A stretch of DNA of 64,000 bases from Ctenosaura bakeri (lineage: Eukaryota; Chordata; Lepidosauria; Squamata; Iguanidae), in contig CAOLHI010000078.1 in the NCBI GenBank assembly GCA_948474755.1, positions 806,001 through 870,000 of the forward strand. The letters run 5' to 3'. The position numbers and the translations under genes were made by a program. The notes below the pieces were generated by a model that made no database searches, had not been told where the DNA came from, and worked only from the letters and a program-made list of their open reading frames with translations. Of the stretch, positions 56,501 through 64,000 are shown piece after piece (the stretch's first letter is position 1; the number at the start of each line of letters is the position of its first letter).

Positions 56501-56628
56501 GGCATAAGAAAAGTCAGCCTGCAAGTACAGCAAATGTGAAAAAAGGCAAGCTTCTGTGTGTGTGAGTGTGGTACTGGAAAGTATGGCAAGAGATGCCTAA
56601 GTAGAGTCCCTGGCAAAACCACACTTGC

Positions 56629-57323
56629 CTGCTTCAGAAATCTGTTGGATGCTTGACTGTGCTTCGCTAGCACACTTGACAGTGCAGAACTCGCATATTC
56701 AAATTGGGGATTGTAGGTAAAATCTGAGTTAAAGAACTTCATCTTCTCCCTCTCCACATTAGAAGGCTTGATGGCAGTGAGGATACAGAATTTTTTTCCA
56801 GCTGCATCTCCTTCTTTCAAATAGCTTTTGGACGTCTGTAGCTGCTTTGTCTTTGTGAGGCTGGTGAAGGAATGCCTTTTTGCCTTGGTTTTGGCTTGAG
56901 CTGGCAATCCTATGCTGCTCCCTGCCACAGATATGCTGTGTGTTAACTTGATACTGCTAGGTACTGGGCTGGTGATAAAAAGAGAGGGCTGTTTACTGAG
57001 GTAACACCACCCATTTCTGAATAAAGGCACTGAGGCCTTAATTTTGTGATGCTCTTTGCTCCAGGAGCCATTAGCAGGTTTTGTGAACTTCTGCAGTCTT
57101 TTGTGGTAAGTTGATGAATGCTTTTGAAAAAGGTGCCTTTTCTCCTCTTTGCTCTGCAGGAGGACATTATAGCTACTAGTCCCTGTGGTGAATGTGTCCT
57201 TAAGAATTCGAGGTCGAGATAGGCGCTTAGTGCTGTTGTTTTCATTTTTAAGGATCAACTGGTGCTCTTCAGGACTCAAGACTGTTTTTTTTGAGAGCTC
57301 TTGCTGTGGCCAGTGGAGTTTTT
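56629..57323 (-). CDS. MATCAP2: MATCAP2 coding exon 2 (695 bp), disordered N-terminal region
   Basis: After acceptor TTTTATACAG the exon gives AA + 231 codons, residues 23-254. It begins KLHWPQQELSKKTVLSPEEH and is rich in Lys, Ser and Thr with few hydrophobic stretches (TKTKQLQTSKSYLKEGDAAG), as expected of the basic disordered region that binds microtubules in this family. It ends with FNSDFTYNPQFEYASSALSS and SQASNRFLKQ, the first conserved segment of the catalytic domain. The donor is CAG/GCAAGT (56628-56623): GC rather than GT. Reading on past the exon gives unrelated sequence, and the phase-0 join to exon 3 restores family sequence, so the GC donor is well supported. Confidence 0.94.
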
Positions 57324-57429
57324 CTGTATAAAATAAAGAAAAATAAAGTTCTTAAATATTTGAATATACACTGTCTTGAACATTAATCAAAATCATCAAA
57401 ATAGTTAAAAGATTTTCTATACATTACTT

Positions 57430-57995
57430 CAGTCATTAATCAAATTGGAAATTATAGTCTGGAATTTGGAAGAAGACCAGGACTTAGAAGTCAGAAGGGC
57501 AGCTATGAAAGAAGTATATGAAATCTTCAAGGGTAAAGATACATCACTGAATATGAAAGATAGGATCATCCATGACATAGTACTTCTGATTTCTATATGT
57601 GGTTGTGAAAGCTGGGCAGTGAAGAAAGATGACAGAAAGAAAGTCAGGTCATCTGAAATGTGGCACTGGAAGAAAGTTCTGCATGTGCGACAGACTGCTA
57701 AAAAGGCAAATAAACAGTGGCTACAGAAAGTCAAGACTAAATTTTCCCTAAAAGCCAAAATGACTAGAGTATTGTAATTTGGACATATCATCTGATGACA
57801 TGACTCATTTATTATTAACATGACAATACTGCTCAACAAAGTCAGAGCCACTAGGAAAAGAGGAAGACCACATCACAGCTGGATAGATTCGATAAAGGAA
57901 GCCACAGCGTGGCATTTGAAAAACCTTAGCTCAGCTATTGATGACAGGCTGCCCTGGAGGTGTCTCATGTATAGTGTCACCTGTGTCAGCTGACT
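57430..57995 (+). pseudogene. Bov-B/RTE-like LINE fragment, ORF2 end
   Basis: The frame 57445-57777 gives GCESWAVKKDDRKKVRSSEM and WHWKKVLHVRQTAKKANKQW. Past a stop, GRPHHSWIDSIKEATAWHL follows in order, matching the C-terminal part of RTE/Bov-B ORF2 by motif style. Internal stops make it non-functional. It lies antisense within MATCAP2 intron 1, so its open frame should not be annotated as a host gene. Confidence 0.8.
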
Positions 57996-58114
57996 TTATT
58001 GAACTTAACTCACATGTATGATGCATTTCTCCCAACGCAAGATTCAATATAGATTTTTAAAAAATATCGTTACCACAATCACGACAATCAAAACCTGTTG
58101 CAGAATAAGTAAAC

Positions 58115-58200
58115 CATCCTATGAAGTTAATTAAGCATTAACTTAATTATTAAGTTAACTATTAACTATTAATTTAACTATTAACTATTAAGCATTAACT
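58115..58200. repeat. AT-rich tandem/palindromic repeat
   Basis: TTAAGCATTAACTTAA and AACTATTAACTATTAA recur several times, partly as inverted copies. Confidence 0.85.
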
Positions 58201-58399
58201 TAAATCAACCACAAGATTTTAAGCACATCAGGATAAAAAACATAGCATCCCCCAATACTCTCCAATCCATTGTGTTATCTGCAGATATTGATAGGACCAA
58301 CACAGAAAGAATGCTGAACACCTCATCTTAAGGCAGTTGAAGGAGAAGAGAGAAGCATTACCTATTTCACTCACTTCAGCACAAGATCCAGGACTGAGC

Positions 58400-58650
58400 T
58401 GGCAAATTACCCTTCCTGGTTTTTCCAGTCCACTGTATATTTAATTAGTGTTCCACCGCCTCTCATCATTTGTCTTTTTGTTCTAATTTTGTTTTTAATT
58501 TGTTTTAATAACTAATGTGTTTTAGGGGGATAGAAGGGTTGGTGGGTGGGGAGGATGGGGTACATTTTAACGTTTAATGTATTTGCATATTTTTGTAATG
58601 CCGCCTCGATCCACTGGGAGAGGCGGGATAGAAATAAATTTTATTATTAT
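58400..58650 (+). mobile_element. L2-like LINE 3' tail
   Basis: CGCCTCGATCCACTGGGAGA, GGCGGGATAGAAATAAATTT and a terminal (ATT)n run are the usual ending of an L2-type non-LTR element. A G-rich stretch (58525-58560) precedes it. Confidence 0.65.
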
Positions 58651-58659
58651 TATATCACT

Positions 58660-59125
58660 CCAGACAATCTGAAAGGTTGTATCGTCCTATGCAAACCTGC
58701 CAGAGTCTTAAGATCCTCAAAGCAAGGATTTCTCTTGGTCCTGCCACCATTATAAGCCTGTTTGGTCCTCACCAAACTGGCCTGTGATGGTGTTAGGACC
58801 AAGAGACATGGAAGAAAGCTTTCTTGGAGGCTATTCCCAGCCTGTAGAATTCCCTTCCGTGGGAGAGTAGGCTAACCTCCTATCTGATGTCCATCTGCTA
58901 ACAAATAAAGATCTGTTTATTAAAAAGTTGCAGAGAGCTTTTTATTGGGGAGGGCAGGTTGCAGCATTTTTAACTTTTTTAAAAACATAATTGTATATTT
59001 TCAAGAATCTAATGTTTTAATTTTTTTTTAACTTATTATCAGCTTTTTAGCAAATCTTGTTTTTAGCTTTTGCAAGCTACTTTGGGTCACTGGCAGGTGA
59101 AAGGCTGAATATAAATTAAAAGCAT
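58660..59125 (+). mobile_element. L2-like LINE 3' fragment
   Basis: GTAGAATTCCCTTCCGTGGG followed by AGAGTAGGCTAACCTCC resembles the coding end of the L2-like copy at 18955. The sequence ends with GCAAGCTACTTTGGGTCACT and an ATATAAATTAAAA tail. Confidence 0.6.
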
Positions 59126-59427
59126 AATTATTTCAATGAATAATAGTTTTATAACTTGTATTTCCCTCATACAAACAAACACACTAGTTGAACAAATTGT
59201 GATTATTCTTTAAACTTTTTTAAAATTATTGGCATTCCCAAAACACTGCATATCTATCCCATACATTTGTGCATGTGCTTTTGAGGTTTACGTACAAGGA
59301 GGCAGTCAGCATATGTACAAGGAAGTATTCCATGACTGAGTAACTTCTCCCCCAGCACAAATGAGCTTTCTCATGCCAGAGTGTTCCCCTATGAACCATC
59401 AGAGGGCAGGAAGTGCCCAAGTAATAC

Positions 59428-59494
59428 CTGCTTGAAGAAGCACAGCCAGAAAAAGAGAAAAGATGTCATTCTGCTGGATCTCCAGTGAGAACAT
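59428..59494 (-). CDS. MATCAP2: MATCAP2 predicted first coding exon
   Basis: On the - strand, ATG at 59494-59492 opens MFSLEIQQNDIFSLFLAVLL followed by QA and one base, then donor CAG/GTATTA. That single leftover base is exactly what exon 2 needs (G + AA = Glu). With it, the seven exons total 1605 bp, 534 codons plus stop, close to the length of about 520 recalled for mammalian KIAA0895. An in-frame TGA lies upstream of the ATG (about 60 bp), and the start context is GGCATGT. The peptide has a hydrophobic run (FSLFLAVLL) that could be an amphipathic helix. I do not recognise the peptide itself, so the exon rests on phase, donor and length. Confidence 0.6.
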
Positions 59495-60292
59495 GCCAGT
59501 GTTCTGCAGATATGGGATGATGATAGCCTTTCTCTTCTCTCAGCTGCAAAATTGCAGCTGGACTCTGTGTGGGCATCTTCCCTTCCCCACGGCAGTGATG
59601 TGTCATGGGGCATGCTCCAGTGTGAAAGTTTAATTGCCCTGGGGTAGAAGGGGAACAGGACAGAAGTGTGCTAGCAGAGCACTATACTCCACCAAGGTGA
59701 CTAAGCTCTCAGTCAAATAAAGGAGAATAATTTTTTTTAAAAGATTATAACTTTGAACACAAAGTTTGTAGAGGAGCAACTACTTCCAAGTTGGATGGAA
59801 GGGATGTCCTTCACAAACCAGTTCTCAGAAGTCCTTCTTCTATCATCAACGTGTACTACAAAGCATTCTTCATTTTCACCTTCCTAATGAAAAGGATTAC
59901 TCTCTGTGAACTTAATGCTTGGATATTCCTAGACCAACAGAAACAAAGATTATTTTAACTGTTCAGTACCTCATTATCTGCAATAAAACAATATGGCTTG
60001 ATTCTGTTTATACTCTGTGAGAAGGTTATGGATGCTGCAACCATGATGGAAGAGAAGGCATTAGAGAAATAGGTTGGAACTGGCAGATTCTGTCTGTATC
60101 CTGTTGTTGCCCTAGAAAAAGGGCAACCCTTTGTGTGGTGTGACAACAGAATTCCAGCCCAACTGCCTACAAGGAGATACAAAGAATTTTTAAAATAGTG
60201 CTGTACCAAAACTCTAGATCCCCAACATTGTTACAACTCAGAATAAAAGCAAATATTATACACATGAACTCACAGACTACCTCTTAGCCAGC

Positions 60293-60405
60293 TCTTGGGG
60301 AAGTCACTTTTTTATATTACAATTCCCAGATTCCCCCAGCCAGCATAGGCAATGGCCCTAAAGCCTGATGGATTCTGGTAGATGTAGTCAAACTCTAGGT
60401 TTCTT
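60293..60405. mobile_element. hAT-like palindromic MITE, right end lost
   Basis: CAGCTCTTGGGGAAGTCACT begins a copy of the 39515-type terminus, followed by ACAATTCCCAGATTCCCCCA and, on the right arm, GATTCTGGTAGATGTAGTC. The closing CTCTG end is missing. Confidence 0.5.
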
Positions 60406-61069
60406 AAGCACTTATGTTAGCCACAGAGTTCAATTCCTTGTGATTTTTTTTTAAACAAAACAGATCCTGTAAAAAAGGGACACAAATGGAAACTAGCTAT
60501 TCTTGTTAGAACAAAGAAGAAATTTGGAGGACTAGTTCAACTGGTGAAGTTTTCCTATATAGCTATGGAACCACTGCCAAATCGTCCCAAAGCCTTTCCT
60601 CTCACCTCACCTAGCTAGCTGGGGTGGACTATCTGCTATGACTGATGAGAGGGCTAGTATTCTCTTTCTTTCTGGGATCTCAGTCAGTACCTATAAGCGT
60701 TGTCTGAGGGCACTTTTCCAGGGTAAAGGGTAGAGGAGGCAAGCTGGACCCCTGAACAAACTAACGAAGAGATTGGCTCCACTGTTACCCCACCTATATA
60801 CTATGTCCTAAGGATCATAATTATTTTATATCAAACATAGTGAGCCATAGAGATCTACTGGAAGGACACGTAGGCAGTAGAGCTATAGATACATATCAAA
60901 GGGTAGCCCTGTTTCCCGTCACACATCCTAGGTGAATCTCGAAATGGTTCTCATAGACCATTTGAATGGATTTTCAGCAATAATAGCGCCAACAGGAGAC
61001 AAGAGGTCTCTGGGATCAAATTAACATTTCAAACAGTCAGGAATGCTACACTTTGGAAGCATGCATCCC

Positions 61070-61571
61070 CGGATGAGAAAGTCATCTTGCAGGGAACTAC
61101 AAGGATGCCTGGCTGTATTTTCTTTGAACTACAAAGCTGAGATCTATCTGCATAAAAATGCAGCCGCCTGGTCCCCAGAACGTGTTCAGCTCTATAACTA
61201 GCACCCCTTTTCTCCTCCATTTTGGAGTTCTCCCAGACTTGCAAGCAGTTTCTTTGCCAGTGGAAATCTCCCCTCAGCCCCTCCCTTAGGCTGAGTTGGG
61301 CTCTTCACTTGTCTTTTCCCAGCCAAAGACTTCTGGATTGGTACAGTATTACCCAAACCCCTATGTCTCTTTCTCTGTCTTAATTTTCACCTCTTTCTAA
61401 TTTCTATAGCATCTTTTACGATTCTGTGAGTGAGTGCAGCTGAGTGATTGTAGAAAAATCTATTTCAATAAAATACTTAAATTTGAACAGTTAGCCTGAT
61501 TCTCTGTGATCCAACTCCGTAAAGCTGGGCTCAAGATCTTTAATTACTCTGCCCTCTTTGCATCGCTACAG
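61070..61571 (+). mobile_element. LTR-like repeat copy B (solo, plus orientation)
   Basis: It is collinear, in opposite orientation, with the copy at 50480-50940. It contains a poly(A) signal AATAAA at 61467-61472, then TCCAACTCCGTAAAGCTGGG and an end at GCATCGCTACA. No retroviral or other coding frame flanks it. Its left limit is uncertain. Confidence 0.6.
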
Positions 61572-61844
61572 CAGTGTTCATAGCTAATTTTCCCCACAAG
61601 TGATAATTTTGACAAGTGTTGCGAATCCCCCTAAGGGACCTCCAGCAAGCAGGGTAACACCACCTCATGCAAAGACTGACATTTGCAGTTGGTTAATTGT
61701 CTTGATTCCACTGAATCAAATTAAAGAATGTATAAACCCAGAGAAAATATTAATGTAACTGACAATGAAGTTTACTGGTTTAATAATTGTAGAAGCTTTC
61801 TCTTATTTCACATACATAATAAATTTGGAAGCTTTCAGTTAACT

Positions 61845-61975
61845 TCATATCTATAAATCTCTATAAATCTATCTACGCCAATCTAAATCTAAATATCTCA
61901 ATCTATCTAAATAAATCTATCTGAATATCTATAAATCTATAAATTTCAGTTACCTTGTATCTATAAATCTATATA
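61845..61975. repeat. degenerate TCTATAAA minisatellite
   Basis: Short units related to ATCTATAAATCT and ATCTAAATA are repeated for about 130 bp. Confidence 0.85.
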
Positions 61976-63373
61976 AGTCCCTTTGGGTCCTGTTGACATT
62001 ACCACAACAAAGATTCTAAGATCAGTGTACCATGCTGTCTGGCACTGTGAATGATATACAATACTGAAGGGAAGGGTGGAAAGAGAAAGAAGCGAGCAAG
62101 ATTTTTTACAGATAGATTTCCTGCAAATATTGCAAAGATAGAGGCAGAAGAAATCAACTGTCTTCCTTCTGCTTACACAAAGATAATGCACATGGTTAGT
62201 TTGGCTTTATAACACTGCCAAGTCTAGCAACATGCCCTAGGGCACAACAGTTCAAGTCTAATTTGATCATTTGAATCAGTGCCAGCCCAAGGGTGCTTAT
62301 CTAGCATGTTTTGCTTTGGCATGTACTGGAAGGCCTAACAAACTGCTACCCTAGCAAACATCAAGAACAATCTTTCAAGGAAAAGGCTATCAAACACCCA
62401 GTGAAAATAGCAGGATCCCATGAATGCTAACTTGAAAAGTTCCAACGAGTTCAGCAGGGCCTGCCTCTGATTAAACAAGCACAAGGCAAGCACAGGGCCA
62501 CCTCTGAATTTGCACAAGTAGAGAGCCCTTTCATTCCAGGCGCAAAATAACACACATGTCTGAAAGTGTCATCCAGATCAAACCAACAGCTACATCACTA
62601 TTTTAAGCTTCAATCAAAGGGATTAATTCCCCTCCTCTTTCTTTTTCTTGCAAGTCAAAAGAGTGATGAGTAAGAATATATACAGTAATCAATGAAGCCT
62701 ACTTTAGCTTTCCCCACAATCCAATAGTTCAAGGCTGCCCAATTTGAAGGGCCATTTTTCCAGGACTGTGGTAGACACTGTGATTATTCACAGGGTTGAC
62801 AGAACTTCGCTCTGCACATACACAAAAACTCTCCCATACTAATGTTATGCTTGCTGCTTCCACTGTTGACATTTGAACTAGCCAATGAACAGAAATCACA
62901 TGATACTGCCTGTGGACTGCAGCTCCCACCATACTTCACCATGGCTATTACTGTTCTTAGTAATAGTTTTAGAATTTTTTCCCCTCCCTTTGATCACACA
63001 TTGGGTTGATTTCTTTTTTCTAAGAGAAGCAAAAAAGGAAAACCTTTTTGACCAGAAACCCTGAGAAGGATCAGATTTTCTATTCAGAAAGAAGGATACC
63101 ATTCAAATCTGATTGTCACACACACTGGTTAGTGTTACATGAATGAACTGCAACACACCACCTTACAGCTCAATCCTATGCATGTTTACTGTGAAGCACT
63201 AACTGACACTTGTTTCCAACAGAACTTATTTCTGAGTTGCTATTCATACAATAGCAACCTGATTCTCCATCCTCGTTAAATGTTTTGTGAAACATCTCTT
63301 CAATATTTCTTATGTTCTGATGCAGTCTTATAGTAGTTTAAAAATAATGGCACAGTAATGGATGACATAGAAC

Positions 63374-63560
63374 TAGCATGTTATACTGGTTTGACCGTTG
63401 GACTACGACCCTGGAAACCAGGTTTTGATTCTCCACTCAGCCATGGAAACCCACTGGGTGACTTTGGGAGTGTCACACACTCTCAACTCCAGAAAACCCC
63501 ATGATAGGTTCACCTTAGGGTCACAAGTTGAAAATGACTGGAAGACATACAACAATAACA
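63374..63560 (+). mobile_element. tRNA-derived SINE, near full length
   Basis: The A-box region TTATACTGGTTTGACCG and the B-box-like GGTTTTGATTCTCC are followed by CCATGGAAACCCACTGGGTG and a tail GGAAGACATACAACAATAAC. It is the same family as 8446-8684. Confidence 0.8.
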
Positions 63561-64000
63561 GCAGAACAGTCGTTAAATAGCTTTAAATTGCTGACGTCAA
63601 AGATTCCTCCCAAACTTACAAACCCAAGACTAACGTTTTCATTTTTCATCATGTTAAATTTTCATTAAATTTTTGCAAAACAACCAATTTCCGAGTCTAC
63701 ACAATAAGCAGACAATAGTTCCTGCACCTGCAGTACCTTGGATAGATAAAGGTTCTATGCTCAAAGGAGCTCAGTCGGAAAAGTTCACTGGAGGAACTGA
63801 CCTTCACTGTTCACAAAAGTAGAAGTGCCTTTTTCTCTGGATGGCTTTATATCAATTAAGTGAGATTCCAATAAACCAACAAAATTAAGAAGGGAGTGGG
63901 TGAGCAATCACCATCCTTCTTATGCAAATTGCACCTTCACTCCCTACGGGGAATGGGTGGAAGGGCTTGTGGCCTTTCAAGCGTTGCTGGACTACTGTTC

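Larger units (their letters stand above)
49832..56628 (-). other. MATCAP2: MATCAP2 GC-AG intron, 6.8 kb
   Basis: The donor (- strand) is CAG/GCAAGT and the acceptor TTGTACAG. Inside are an LTR-like copy (50480-50940), a perfect hairpin (52151-52190), a hAT-like element (54710), a CR1 tail (54960), and a Bov-B-like fragment (55676). In 51600-54700, apart from the hairpin, I see nothing recognisable. Confidence 0.9.
57324..59427 (-). other. MATCAP2: MATCAP2 intron 1, 2.1 kb
   Basis: Donor CAG/GTATTA and acceptor TTTTATACAG on the - strand. It holds a Bov-B-like fragment (57430-57995), an AT-rich repeat (58115-58200) and two L2-like tails (58400-59125). Confidence 0.65.
59495..64000 (-). other. 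upstream of MATCAP2 start: 5' UTR, intron or promoter-distal sequence
   Basis: No further coding exon and no CpG-rich promoter is visible. It contains a hAT-like fragment (60293), an LTR-like copy (61070), a TCTATAAA repeat (61845) and a SINE (63374). The MATCAP2 promoter is probably beyond the right edge. In 61980-63370 I see only fragments of dispersed repeats. Confidence 0.6.

Noticed and set aside
56619..56626. Alternative GT donor four bases after the GC donor of MATCAP2 exon 2
   Set aside because: It reads GTGTGG, a poor donor, and would shift the frame into exon 3.
57445..57777. 110-codon frame resembling a host protein
   Set aside because: The peptide matches the end of Bov-B/RTE ORF2 and is broken downstream; it is a LINE remnant.
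50480..61571. A full provirus between the two LTR-like copies
   Set aside because: The copies are in opposite orientation, and the sequence between them is MATCAP2 exons, introns and unrelated repeats.
61845..61975. CRISPR-like array
   Set aside because: The units are short, degenerate and contiguous without unique spacers, and the genome is vertebrate.

Overview
The window looks like vertebrate nuclear DNA, most probably from a squamate reptile. It is AT-rich, with short exons widely spaced among GT-AG introns. The repeats are a squamate-type mix: tRNA-derived SINEs of two kinds, 5S-rRNA-derived SINE pieces, Bov-B/RTE, CR1 and L2-like LINE tails, a 5'-truncated L1-like insertion, and many short DNA transposons. 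The organism call is an inference from this mix; no species is claimed.

Two protein-coding genes face each other tail to tail. On the + strand, positions 4924-35519 hold the last six coding exons and the poly(A) signal of EEPD1, a DNase I-fold (EEP domain) endonuclease. Its large first coding exon and promoter lie left of the window. On the - strand, 59494-43969 holds what reads as the complete coding sequence of MATCAP2 (KIAA0895), a tubulin-tail metallocarboxypeptidase. Seven coding exons join in phase into 534 codons plus a stop; the first of these exons is a prediction. The EEPD1-MATCAP2 order matches the conserved vertebrate order next to ANLN (established knowledge). All splice phases were checked by hand and agree.

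Layout: 1-4923 EEPD1 intron; 4924-35263 EEPD1 exons and introns; 35264-about 35540 EEPD1 3' UTR; about 35540-43968 convergent intergenic space plus the unresolved MATCAP2 3' UTR; 43969-59494 MATCAP2; 59495-64000 upstream or 5' untranslated/intron sequence of MATCAP2, with no further coding exon recognised. The two genes are not known to share a pathway; they are neighbours by conserved synteny.

The accessory interest lies in splicing and mobile DNA. MATCAP2 has a GC-AG intron followed by two introns with poor donors, and its HEXXH catalytic motif is cut by an intron. Target-site duplications read directly from the sequence assign several unlabelled repeats: TAA for PIF/Harbinger-like MITEs, TA for mariner-like MITEs, 8 bp for hAT-like elements (two of them exactly 80 bp long), and 16 bp for an L1-like insertion. 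Two related LTR-like sequences sit about 10 kb apart in opposite orientation. A perfect 17-bp hairpin lies in a MATCAP2 intron. I saw no CRISPR array, operon, functional tRNA or rRNA gene, or clearly new enzymatic system.
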